Shown here piece after piece: positions 21,940 to 33,052 of a stretch of DNA of 64,000 bases. The notes beneath the pieces are model-generated. The model was given only the letters and a program-made list of their open reading frames with translations, was not told the origin of the DNA and made no database searches. Origin of the DNA: Dichetophora obliterata (Eukaryota > Arthropoda > Insecta > Diptera > Sciomyzidae); assembly GCA_963920525.1 (NCBI GenBank), contig OY986439.1, forward strand, positions 24,998,819-25,062,818. Direction: 5' to 3'. A program made the position numbers and the translations under genes. Within the stretch, counting starts at the first letter, position 1. Every line of letters starts with the position of its first letter.

Positions 21940-24900
21940 CTGAAATAAGAACTGAGAATGAAAGAATGAAAAAAATTACTATTAAAGTATTAAGAAACGA
22001 GAAATTCCAATGGAGACTTGAAAAATAAAACCTGAAAAATAAGTGTTGAGAGATGAGGAAAGAAAAACAATAAAATAGAGAAATTTCTAAATAAAATTGA
22101 GATATTAGAATAATGAATGGAAAATCAAGATAGAAGATAAGATATTAAAGAAATAAAAGTTGAAAAATTAGAATAAAAATATAAGAATTCTTCATATGAG
22201 AATTATGAGAAATTAGATATAAAGTGGGGATTCAGAAATGAAAATTAAAAACAAAAATAAGAGAACCCGCAAAACAGGTCCGAGAACTAAACCTTAACAA
22301 TTGACAATAAGAATAAAGGATTGAAGAATTAAGAATAAAGAATGGTAAAATGGATACTGAGAAATAAACTTTTAAAATGAAGTATTAAGAATTAAAACTT
22401 TAGAATTAAGAATGATTAACAAATAAGTAAGAACTACTAATTAAGAATTTATAATTAAGAATTAAGAATTAATAACTAAGAATAAAAAATTTAGAATTGA
22501 GTAAAAAGAATTAGGAATTAAGACAACATAATTAAAAATTAAGAATTTAGAGCTAGGATTTAAGAATTAATAATAAAGAACTAAGAATTAAGAATAAAAA
22601 CAATAAGTAATAAATAATAAGAATTTAGGAATACGAATAAGAAAAAAAGTTAAGAATAAAGTATTAATAATAAAGAATTAAGAACTAAGAATTAAAAGTT
22701 AAGAAAAAAGAAATAAGAATTAAGAAATAAGAAAGAAGAATTAAGAATTAAGAATTAAGAAATAGGAATTAGAAACTAAGAATTGAAAAAAAAAGATATA
22801 AGAAATATGAATTAAGAATTAAAAATTAAGAATAAACAATTAAGATATAAGAAATAAGAATTAAGAATTAAGAATTAAAAAATAATAATTAAGAACAGAA
22901 AATTAAGAATTAAGAATTAAGTATAAAAAATTAAGAATTAAGAATGAAGAATGAAGAATTAAGAATTAAGAATTTAGAATTAAGAATTAAGAAATAAGAA
23001 TTAAGAATAAAGAACTAAGGATTAAGATATACGAATTAAGATTTAAGAATTAGGAATTAAGAACTAAGAATTAAGAATTAAGCATTAGGTAATGAGTATT
23101 GAGAATAAGGTATTAAGTTTTAAGAATAAGGAATAGAGAATAAGGAATTAAGAAGTAAGTAATAAGAATTAAGTATTAGGAACTAAGAATTAAGTATTAA
23201 GTATTGAGAAATAAGAATTAAGAATAAAGAACTAAGGATTAAGAAATACAAATTAAGATTTAAGAATTAAGAATTAAGAACTAAGAACTAAGAACTAAGA
23301 ACTAAGAACAAAGAACTAAGAACTAAGAATTAAGAATTAAGAATTAAGAATTAAGAATTAAGAATTAGGAATTAAGAGTTAAGAATTAAGAATTAAGAAT
23401 GAAGAATTAATAATAAAGAATTAAGAATTAAGAATTAAGAATTAAGAATAAAGAATAAAGAATTAAGAATTAAGAATAAAGAATTAAGAATAAAGAATTA
23501 AGAAATAAGAAATAAGAATTAAGAATTACGAATTAAGAATTAAGAATTAGGAATAAAGAGTTAAGAATTAAGAATTAAGAATGAAGTATTAAAAATTAAG
23601 AATTAAGAATGAAGAATGAAGAATGAAGAATTAAGAATTAAGAATTAAGAAGTAAGAAATAGGAAATAAGAATTAAGAATTAAGAATTTAGAAATAAGAA
23701 TTAAGAATAAAGAACTAAGGATTAAGAAATACGAATTAAGATTTAAGAATTAGGAATTAAGAACTAAGAACTAAGTATTAAGAATTAAGAATTAAGAATT
23801 AAGAATTAAGAATTAAGAATTAAGAATTAAGAATTAAGAATTAAGAATTAAGAATTAAGAATTAAGAATTAAGAATTAAGAATTAAGAATTAAGAATTAA
23901 GAATTAAGAATTAAGAATTAAGAATTAAGAATTAAGAATTAAGAATTAAGAATTAAGAATTAAGAATTAAGAATTAAGAATTAAGAATTAAGAATTAAGA
24001 ATTAAGAATTAAGAATTAAGAATTAAGAATTGAGAATAAAGAATAAAGAATTAAGAATTTAGAATTAAGAATTAGGAATTAAGAATTAAGAATTAAGAGT
24101 TAAGAATTAGGAATTAAGAGTTAAGAATTAAGAATTAAGAATTAAGAATTAAGAATGAAGAATTAAGAATTAAGAATTAAGAATTAAGAATTAAGAATTA
24201 AGAATTAAGAATAAAGAATTAAGAATTAAGAATTAAGAATTAAGAATTAAGAATTAAGAATTAAGAATTAAGAATAAAGAATTAAGAATTAAGAATTAAG
24301 AATTAAGAATAAAGAATTAAGAATAAAGAATAAAGAATAAAGAATAAAGAATTAAGAAATAAGAAATATGAAATAAGAAATAAGAAATAAGAATTAAGAA
24401 TTAAGAATTAAGAATTAAGAATTAAGAATTAAGAATTAAGAATTAAGAACTAAGAATTAAGAACTAAGAACAAAGAACTAAGAACTAATAACTAAGAACT
24501 TAGAATTAAGAATTAAGAATGAAGAATATAGAATAAAGAATAAAGAATAAAGAATTAAGAATTAAAATTAAGAACTAAGGATTAAGAAATACAAATTAAG
24601 ATTTAAGAATTGAGAATTAAGAACTAAGAACTAAGAACAAAGAACTAAGAACTAATAACTAAGAACTTAGAATTAAGAATTAAGAATGAAGAATGAAGAA
24701 TTAAGAATTAAGAATTATGAATTAAGAATTAAGAATTAAGAATTAAGAATTAAGAATTAAGAATAAAGAATTAAGAAATTAGAATTAAGAATTAGGAATT
24801 AAGAGTTAAGAATTAAGAATTAAGAATGAAGAATGAAGAATGAAGAATGAAGAATGAAGAATGAAGAATTAAGAATTAAGAATTAAGAATAAAGAATAAA

Positions 24901-25260
24901 GAATAAAGAATAAAGAATAAAGAATAAAGAATTAAGAATTAAGAATTAAGAATAAAGAATAAAGAATTAAAAATTAAGAATAAAGAATTAAGAATTAAGC
25001 ATTAGGTATTGAGTATTGAGAATAAGGTATTAAGTATTAAGTATTAAGAATAAGTAATAGAGAATAAGGAATTGAGAGATAAGTAATAAGAATTAAGTAT
25101 TAGGAACTAAGAATTAAGTATTAAGTATTGAGAAATAAGAATTAAGAATAAAAAACTTAGGATTAAGAAATACAAATTAAGATTTAAGAATTAAGATTTA
25201 AGAATTAAGAATCAAACATCAAGAATTAACTTATAAGAATTAAGAATTAAAAATTAATTT
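21940..25260. repeat. AATTAAG heptanucleotide satellite, 3.3 kb
   Basis: The array is built on GAATTAA (AATTAAG) words. It is degenerate at both edges (21940-22300 and 25190-25260) and nearly perfect between about 23770 and 24030 (over 35 uninterrupted units). Variants (GAATAAA, GAACTAA, GAATGAA) are clustered, and long variant strings recur, showing higher-order organisation: the block from GCATTAGG at about 23081 to 23240 is repeated from about 24987 to 25160. A short stretch of the same repeat in the same orientation at 28421-28490 shows that the 25290-28420 insert lies inside the array. Confidence 0.9.
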
Positions 25261-25370
25261 GAGTTAGTTTGGCGACCTCAGTGTAATATTTATTTGTTCA
25301 AGTTGTCGGGCTCAAGGTCTTATTTATACATAAATAATTAAAAACTTTTAATGTTGTTTGTATTAATTTA

Positions 25371-26783
25371 CTAGCGGGCCCGGTGCCTGCTTCGCACGGC
25401 AAAACAAAATAAGAAAAGAAACACACGTGTTTTTAATAAAGTTGGTTTTGTTCCTTATTATTCAACTTTTAATTCTAGTTTCTTACAATCTTAGACTATG
25501 TATCACTTAAACTATCTTAGAGCTCTTTCGTAGACAACATTTTTGGTTTTGCCATGAGTTGTTGTGTAGATAAAGAGAACTGAAGGCTTGCCAACACGTG
25601 AGCACGAAACATATAACTGGCCGTGTGAAAAGCAAGGATATTCGAAATCAATTTCACACAATTGCAACGATTGCACTTGCGCTTTATTTATTGTAATAGC
25701 AAATGCAAGACGTATTGGAAACTGTAGTCTTTTGAATTCAAAAGGTAAATCTGATGGAATCATTGGAATTCGTGGAATCAATACATCTTCACCTTTAAAC
25801 TTCCCCTTTAAAATTGTTGCTTCGATCAAATTTTTCATGACCTTTTTAACCGCTAATCTTGTCCCATTGCATAATCGTGGTTGATTTATATTTCGAAGCA
25901 TAATAATGGGAGCACCCACTTTCAATTGTAAACGATGAGGTGGAAATCCGGGTAAATCCAATGAATTCAAAAATTCTGTCGGATAATTAACAGCGTCGTC
26001 TTGATTCGTAACCGTGTCAACTGATTGATATGTTACAACCTCGCCAGGAACATGGGTTAAAATGTCTGCATTCATTTGACCAACGTCTTTATTTTTAGCG
26101 GCCAGTATAGCTCTTTCAGCTAACCAATTATGATTGCGATAATTTTCTGCAATATTTGGAAAAACACTTGACACCAATTCTTCTTTTGTTGGTGCAATAT
26201 TACAAAAGTTATCTGGTAAAGTGATTAAGCCAGTTTCACGATCAACAGCAAGTTGACCATTGCCTATTGCCAACAGTTGCCTTGAAAATGTGTCGGCCGA
26301 TGTATCGTTTTGAATTTGTACTCGCACATTTGTAGTCAAATTGAGTATTTGTACATGTCTCCATAAATGAGATGACTTTAAACATGCTTTTAATTCATCT
26401 GCTGGTGTTGAACGGGGAATCACAGGCAATGTCTGACGAAAATCACCAGCCAACAGAATCAAAGCGCCACCAAATATCTGTTGATCATTACTACGGAAGT
26501 CTTGCAATGTCCTGTTTAACGCTTCCACTGATTTCTTATGGGCCATTGTACATTCATCCCACACTATTAATTTGCATTGTTGCAAGACTTTGCCCATTCC
26601 CGAATTTTTGGAAACATTACAGGTGGAATTTTCATTTACATTCATATTCAAAAGTAATTTAAGTGCAGAATGGGCTGTCCGACCACCATCTAATAACGTC
26701 GCAGCTATTCCAGACGATGCAAGTGCCAATGCTATATTGCTCTGTGATCTTATAGTCGCTAATAGCAAGGAAATCAGAAATGT
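25371..26783 (-). mobile_element. Helitron 3' part with helicase, truncated
   Basis: The - strand 3' end is CTAG (25371-25374) followed by T, the Helitron CTRR/T rule, and is preceded by a short hairpin (TGCCGTGC GAA GCAGGCA) and a GGGCCCG patch. The helicase frame lies just inside, in the expected orientation. The 5' part, including Rep and the N-terminal helicase, is missing; the break is near 26783. It sits immediately inside the inverted copy of the Penelope-like terminus. Confidence 0.75.
25512..26783 (-). pseudogene. Helitron Pif1-like helicase, N-terminus lost
   Basis: An uninterrupted frame of about 420 codons encodes most of a Pif1-family helicase that would unwind DNA during rolling-circle transposition. 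From FLISLLLATIRSQSN, just after where Walker A (GGxGKT) should be, come SSGIAATLLDGGRTAHS, the Walker B-like LIVWDECTMAHK, GGALILLAGDFRQTLPVIPR, LTTNVRVQ, LKVGAPIIMLRNINQPRLCNG and LAFAITINKAQVQSL, VSCSRV. The Walker A loop itself is absent: upstream of about 26783 the frame continues as unrelated hydrophobic sequence to 26894. The terminal motif TINKAQVQS varies from the usual TINKAQGQS. No stop is seen, but without Walker A it cannot be an active ATPase. Confidence 0.85.
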
Positions 26784-26966
26784 CAAAAAACAAAAAACGA
26801 CCAAAATGTATTCAATACTAATGAATGCTGTATGCGGTACAAAAAATGCCTGCGGCAAAAACACACTCACTTCACATACGCACCGCACACACATGCGTTA
26901 TCGGATTTCAACCAAACTTCATATAAACCATAAATGGGCCACTACCTACCTAGTGTATAAATTTGG
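26784..26966. other. Junction segment with inverted repeat
   Basis: GGATTTCAACCAAACTT (about 26903) and AAATTTGGTTGAAATC (about 26957) form an imperfect inverted repeat with a 35-base loop. The GGTTGAAATCG wording is common in fly Helitron internal sequence, so this may be Helitron-derived. No gene. Confidence 0.4.
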
Positions 26967-27434
26967 TTGAAATCGCACAACGCGTTTATGAGTAGTTCGG
27001 CGACGTACTACTTAAAACAACTTTACAGCAACACGAAATCAAAAGTGGATAAATTTGACAAGGCAAATGTTATTTATAAAATAACATGCAATGGAGACGG
27101 GTCCAACGTATGTGACCAAGCATATGTGGGGACAACAAGAAACAAACTACGGACAAGAATAGCTTCGCACAAATCAGACCAGAGATTACTCAACGGACCA
27201 ATAGAGCAAAAAACAGCATTAGCGGCCCACTGCATTAAACATAAGCACACACCGGACTTGGAAAATACGAGAATTCTTCAACAGGAAAATAATTACGCAA
27301 GACGCTACACTCTAGAGATGCTCCACATCATAAATTTACCCCCACAAAAACGACTCAATTTTAAAATGGATACGGACAAATGCGCTCACATTTACAGACG
27401 ATATGTAGAAAAACACAACACAGTCAGAAACTAA
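26967..27434 (+). pseudogene. GIY-YIG endonuclease domain of a Penelope-like element
   Basis: A 155-codon open frame ends at 27434. It reads KFDKANVIYKITCNGDGS, then QAYVGTTRNKLRTRIASHKS, TALAAHCIKHKHTPD, ARRYTLEMLHIIN and LNFKMDTDKCAHIYR. The Y-(I/K)-x(n)-YVG-x(7)-R-x(3)-H layout is that of the GIY-YIG nuclease fused at the C-terminus of Penelope-like reverse transcriptases, with a YVG in place of YIG and the conserved Arg and His following. It would nick target DNA for priming. The reverse transcriptase that should precede it is missing, because the frame is joined to the Helitron-side segment at about 26966-27030; the start codon is therefore accidental. The reading frame is intact to a natural stop. 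Confidence 0.8.
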
Positions 27435-27631
27435 GCGCCGGATGCAAAAGAAGTATTTACTGTAGTAATTGTTTTTCAATGTTTAATGTTTTATATGTGC
27501 TTAAGTCAGAAATAATATATAATCGCGTTTAAAAATTGTTTAATGTAACGTTTCAAGAAATATTTATGTAAGATAAACTTTAATGTGAAAAAATTGTATG
27601 TTTTCTAACGTATACATGTTTACTCCAACAG

Positions 27632-27676
27632 TTTTCCCTGAGGATGACTTCCGATGGAAGTCGAAATATTGGAAAA
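27632..27676 (+). ncRNA. Minimal hammerhead-ribozyme-like motif of the Penelope-like element
   Basis: Helix I pairs TTTTCC (27632-27637) with GGAAAA (27671-27676). Then CTGAGGA (27638-27644) fits the CUGANGA core, a perfect 7-bp helix II with a GAT loop follows (27646-27662), and GAAA (27663-27666) fits the second core strand. Helix III would be a single A-U closing a two-base loop, with U as the cleavage-site base. Minimal, near-absent helix III is known in Penelope-like hammerheads. An extra U after the first core strand departs from consensus, so activity is uncertain. Confidence 0.45.
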
Positions 27677-27690
27677 ACAATAAATTAATA

Positions 27691-28346
27691 CCCTGCAGTG
27701 TAAGACTAGTCAGCATTAAAACATGAGTAGTATTTATACTAGTCAAAACAAACTAGTTTATATTTTGTCACGATTTACTAGTTGCAAAAGTTGTTTAAAT
27801 CCAACTAGTTTTTGTCAAGTCACATTAAACCAGTTGTAAAACTAGCCAAAATCAAACTATACTACACATTATCAAAATCAACCAGTTCCAAAACCAGTTG
27901 GAGCTGGGTACCCCATTGGAACAAACTAATAATAAACAAATTAAAACATATAAAAACTAATTTAAAAACATGTAGTATACCATAAACATGGTATTTCATC
28001 AAATAGCTTTAACTTTAGCCTTTAGCTAATATTTTGTTGTAAAAATATATGTTCTTTGAACCTATGAACTATTGAAAAAATATGAACCTATGAACTAGTT
28101 TTAATTCGATAATTACTATATTGGTTAAAAACTAGTCACAACCCAACTAGAACTTTACTTTACATAAAAAATGAGTTGTTAACTAGTTAAAACCTTATCT
28201 ATAGTAAGACAATTGTCTTTTCCAATGACATCACCACGTAAAAAATACCAGTCGGTTCTATGAGAATAGGACATAAATCGAACTAGTTGTTGGATATTTC
28301 CAACTAGTTGTTGACTGGTATAAATCTAGTTGATTACACTGCAGGG
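27691..28346. mobile_element. TA-flanked MITE rich in ACTAGTT words
   Basis: CCCTGCAGTGTAA (27691) is mirrored by TTACACTGCAGGG (ends 28346), each bordered by TA, as in Tc1/mariner-type elements. The 656-base interior carries dozens of CTAGTT/AACTAG words in both orientations and encodes nothing. It interrupts the 3' end of the Penelope-like element: the flanks rejoin to match the inverted copy at 25290-25370. Confidence 0.85.
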
Positions 28347-28420
28347 TAAAAACAGCATTAAAAGTTTTTAATTATTTATGTATAAATAAGACCTTGAGCC
28401 CGACAAATTGAACAAATAAA

Positions 28421-28490
28421 AATTAAAAATTAAGAAATAAGAATAATGAATAAAAAATTAAGAATTAAAAATTAAGAATTAAGAATATTT
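28421..28490. repeat. Right-hand remnant of AATTAAG satellite
   Basis: AATTAAGAATT-type words in the same orientation as the main array continue here for about 70 bases, then stop at the next element. Confidence 0.8.
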
Positions 28491-28493
28491 TTT

Positions 28494-29365
28494 CAGAGTT
28501 GGGCGTAGTGCACTAAATTCTGAGTGCACTCGGCCTTTCACTAGCACTAAAATATATTGAAATAAATTCTATTCTTCACTATTTTTTTAGCAGCTTAGTG
28601 ATAGTGATGAGGTGCTTCATAGTGAAGAGATAGTGAAGGGATTTTAGTGGTAGTGTTATATTGTTGCACTATAACTAAATTGAGTGGTAGTTACTAAATC
28701 TCCACTACACTCAAATAGTGCAAAATTTAAGCAGCCACTAAATGAAAGCTGCAATTGAAAGTGTTTTCACTCAACTTTCAAATATGACTGGTTTTAAAAC
28801 TATTCGATAAGACTCGAATTAAAAAAATCTATAATAAAGAAAAACAATTTTTCGAGCTTCAGGTCATATATGTTTACGAAGAACACAACAACAACAGCTC
28901 TTTAAAGTAATAGTTTCATGAATAGTATCATTGCTTAAAGCAAATAATTGTTAGCAAGGCTTATTTTTCTTGTTTTACTTATTATTTTTATATTTTACTA
29001 AGAATAGCATAGGAACATACAAATTTCTGTGTAATATTTAAATATTTAATACTAGAAGTAAACTGTTCCTGTTTTTTTCAATTGAGTGATAACTTTCTGT
29101 ACTTTACCACTATTGATGCAAATATTTTTTTTTTGCACTATTCATTTAGTGCAAAAAAAAAAAGTTCCACTAAGCTGTACAATTTTTTTTCCACTATTTT
29201 TATATGAATTTGAGTGAGAATTTTTCACTTTCACTATCACTCATGTATAGTGAGGCTTATTTTTTTCAATTCAGCAGTCAAAAATAATAGAAGAAAGAGA
29301 ATAATTTTACACTATCAGTACATGTAAGCTGAAACTGCAAATATAGTGCACTACGCCCAACTCTG
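28494..29365. mobile_element. hAT-like MITE, TIR CAGAGTTGGGCGTAGTGCAC
   Basis: CAGAGTTGGGCGTAGTGCAC (28494) is repeated inverted, ending CAACTCTG at 29365. The 8-base flanks are TATTTTTT and ATTTTTTT, compatible with a slightly changed 8-bp hAT duplication. The 872-base interior is rich in short AGTG-type words (AGTGCA, AGTGGTAG, AGTGATAG) in both strands and has no coding frame. Confidence 0.8.
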
Positions 29366-29373
29366 ATTTTTTT

Positions 29374-32166
29374 AGTCTGGTAATTTCTACCTTCAATTTG
29401 GTTTATGAAGCTTTGCAGAATCTGGCAACACCGGCAGGCTCAAAAGTGGAAGTATTATTATTTTTTGTGCAAGGTTTGTTGTTTATACTGCTCAAGTATT
29501 TTGCTAATATTGCTAGTATAGTATTTTGCTTCGATTAAGTAAAATAAAATCGTTCCTTACGTAAATGTAATTTCTGAATTTAGATGTGTTTTATAGAAAA
29601 CATATTGAGTTCAGAAAATATTTTCAGTTGTTTTTATAAGATTCACAAAATTAAATAGGGTCTTACATGACCCCATCGGTCTCAAGTAAAACTTTCAGCT
29701 ATATTATTTTATACAATCGCAATTTTATACCATGCTATCTCTTTTGTGAAGAAAACTAAAATTTCAGTAGTTTTCAATCTTAAATATTTTTACATTAATT
29801 TTCTAAATTTTAAATAAAATTGCCCCCGCGCACAGTGTAACTTTTATCATTTTTTTGATGCCAAAAGTCATAACAGCCAAACAAATGTAACAATTAAAAT
29901 TTGAAAATTATGCAGAAGTTAACATTCTATTGGGCAAAAAAAAAATGGGTTGGATCCACCTACTTCTTCGCCTACCCCCCATATAAGATCTTGTTTCAGA
30001 TAGAATGTTCCCATCTTGAGCGAAAGTCCTACCATAGCTTATCCCATATGCTTTAAGTTTAACCATCTTTTCAAATTATACTCAAAATATTCTGAAGAAC
30101 GGCATCATTCTTACCTTATTTCTTGCTTTTTAGCCAAACATCAAAGAGTACGTTTCGAAAAACTGCCATATTTGATTAGCAATGACAAAAATTCAGCTAT
30201 AAAACTGGCATAAACTAATTGCAGAATGTGAGACTAGGCATATTTCTTATTAGTTTGGTTATTAGCATCAAATATATTTCTATAGAATTATGTAGTTTTG
30301 CTCTGTTGAAAAAACATTCTTCTGAAATCAGTAAATTTTTTAGGAATTGTCTATTTTAATAAATAAAAATTATACGATGAATTATATGATAAAATGTCCA
30401 TGCAAATAAAACCATAAATATTAATGCAAAAGAAAGTGAAGTCACCGCAAAATTCAGTAAAATTGAAGATTATGAAATTCGTTTCTGCACTTGTCGCAGT
30501 GAGACACGTTCGAATACAGGTATCATGCTGGTTATTATTTTTTTTTTATTTGTGTTGAGTACATATTCGTTTTAGTTGCATATTCGTCTATTGCATTTCA
30601 AAAATTTATGACAAACGGATAAAAATTATTATGTACTTTTGGCATTCTAAAAGATAAAAATGTCACTTTGTGCAATCGCAGTTTTGTACCTTGCGATCTT
30701 TCTTATAATTTAACCACGGGGAGCCTGAATCCAAAGTAATTTTTTTTCTATATCTGTAACTGTCTAGGCTTCAATCTCAAGGAATTAAGAAGATTACTTT
30801 TCATCTGCTTAGCAAAACGATTTAATTAGTATGATTAAATTTACGTTTTTCTTTTTATCTAAGTACAAAACGTTTATATTTATGTATTTGGAAACTGAAT
30901 TAACTTTATTTAAGCTTGTTTTATTACAGGACATTATTTTTGATTATTTTCCTTTTTTTTAATTAAACTGTGGCATCAACATGCCTACATCATAAATTAC
31001 AACGTTTATTAACGGCAACATGATTTAAACAATTTACCAACCACACTGTTATTGCGACCTACAGTTATGGTTTTACAACACTTGTGTCGCAATGTTAAAC
31101 ACATTATGTGGTTACAGATCAACGTAAGCAAGCATTAACGTAATCAATCTCAATGCAATGCAGTATTGGAATTTGTTGCGGTTGGACGTTAATGTTTTGT
31201 CATGAGATCCGATTTTGTAGCAAAAGAATTAATGGTAAAATAGTATCATCGCACTAGGCAATACCAAGAATTGTTATTTATAGAGAATTGTAGTGTAAAA
31301 GTAACAAAAAATATTGTAAAACCTTTCGGAAAGGCTGCAGGTGATTCTAAAAATCGTAAAAAACTCGTTAACACGATTCTAAGAAAAATCACTAAATTCT
31401 ATCATTGCTCAAAAAGGAGACTCATGACTAAAAAGCACCGCCAGGTGATATAAAAGTGGACAAGTGGATTGCAAAAATTAAGATTTAAAGACATTTCAAG
31501 GAAACTTAAATAGACAGCTATAAACCAAAAAAGATATAAGGGCTTTTTAATCAGAAATAAAAAAAAAAAAATAATAAAAACTGATTTGAAAGGCGACACC
31601 AGTTTAATTTTTCTTTCATGGATCAGTTGTTGAAATATAGTAACTAATATTTTAGTTAAAAGTCTGTGACAGTAGCTTGTGTGGCTTTAAGTAAACATAT
31701 TTGTATTAAAGTTGATATTTGCTTGAAATTAATTTGAATTTGGAAATGTTTTTGCTTGTTGTGTTTTACCGTAAAATAACTGTAGCAAGTGCTACAAGTT
31801 ATTTGTTAAAGACTCTGACTAAATTTAAAGAAAAATATTGAACAATTTTTTATTTTCAATGCTATGGAATTTATTCTATTTTATGTATAATGAACTAAAG
31901 AGAAATGTGCTCTTAGACTACCATACAAGAGGCATAAGGAATGCTTTGCAAGCTGAATGAGTGTTCAGTATTGGCTTTTAAAGCTTCACAAATTGTTGAT
32001 TTATTTAAATGAACAAATATTTGCTGCATAGCATTTTTGTTCAAACAGCTTTTGCATTTTTATTTTTTTGTTTTTGCGATGACAAATTCGCGCAAAGAAA
32101 TATTTGGAGAATTGTACAATGTCGATTTAGTTGACCGGATAAGACATATACTACAACATCGACTAG
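29374..32166. other. AT-rich DNA, nothing recognised
   Basis: No terminal repeats, arrays or protein motifs are apparent. Open frames at 30016-30213 and 31271-31599 overlap on both strands and look like chance. Confidence 0.45.
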
Positions 32167-32260
32167 GTTCCAAATCACTTATTCGTTAATGGAAATGAGA
32201 TGGCAGACGGACTAGCAAAGATGAGGGCGGGGCTGAGATCCTAGTGGATAGAACATGTAC
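32167..32260 (+). pseudogene. RNase H fragment of a non-LTR retrotransposon
   Basis: The + strand translation VPNHLFVNGNEMADGLAK matches the WVPGH...GNE.AD.LAK motif that ends the RNase H domain of I/Jockey/R1-type elements, with the GNE-AD residues kept. A frameshift follows near 32240 and the frame goes on as AEILVDRTCTLRQ and AQWKIKAS. Neighbouring domains are not seen, so this is a small relic. Confidence 0.6.
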
Positions 32261-32901
32261 CTTAAGGCAGGCCGGTGCACAGTGGAAAATAAAGGCATCT
32301 AAAGAAAGAGTGTTGAAATTTTGCACACAAAAAAAGTAGTATATAATGCTTCTAATTAAACACACTTTGTAATAATTTCTGGCATACAAGATTAAAGAAA
32401 TGAAAATTAAAAAAAAACTTCAAAATTGGCATCTTACATAAATTACGCAAACGCAAACTTTTTCCAGCGTAAGGATTTTTAAGTACAAGTCCAATCTTAA
32501 TAAATTTAGTATGGTTTGGTAGGTTTAGACCTATAAATGTGCAAACTAGACTTTTTATTACTCCAAAATTTATATTTTTTAAGTTAAAGCGAGTTAAAGT
32601 TTGCATATAATTGTTGTTGTTATGTTGCTTTTTCTCTTTTACATTTCAGCATATGCCTAAATATATGTGAGGTATTTAGCGCCACCCATTGGCTAGTAGC
32701 TATGAAACTATTATACTGACGAATAATCTTTTATAATTCCACAGCTAAGGTTTTGAATTGATATATTCAATATCAAAGTGATACTGGAATGATTTCATAC
32801 AGTTGAAAAAGGTTTCTAAATTGTTGGTCGAAAAATTTTTTAATTCTTTAAAATTTACACAAAAATTTAATAAGAAATAGGAAACTGGTAATGAAACATT
32901 T
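32261..32901. other. Spacer, nothing recognised
   Basis: AT-rich sequence up to the 8-bp duplication AAACATTT at 32894-32901. Confidence 0.4.
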
Positions 32902-33052
32902 CAGGGACCATACCGGTTATGGTTTTTATCGAAAAAATCAGATGTTAACAGTTATCATTTAACTTTTATTTTTTCCGACAAAAATACTAGTTATTTTATG
33001 CCCTTTATTTTTTCGGGCAAAAATAACTGTTACTTTTGTCTTTTATTTTTTA

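Larger units (their letters stand above)
25290..28420 (+). mobile_element. Penelope-like element with inverted terminal copy, inside the satellite
   Basis: The right end (28350-28420, and 27681-27690 once the nested MITE is removed) reappears inverted at 25290-25370 with 2 mismatches over 70 bases, and the match continues through TATTAATTTA across the MITE site. Between lie a Helitron fragment, a GIY-YIG endonuclease ORF (26967-27434) and a hammerhead-like motif (27632-27676). Penelope-like elements are known to carry terminal repeats in direct or inverted arrangement, a C-terminal GIY-YIG domain and hammerhead motifs, so I read this as one heavily deleted copy; the reverse transcriptase is gone. 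Confidence 0.65.

Noticed and set aside
21940..25260. Telomere or CRISPR-like array
   Set aside because: The unit (AATTAAG) is not the insect TTAGG telomere repeat, and units have no spacers; the array is an ordinary satellite, although with higher-order structure.
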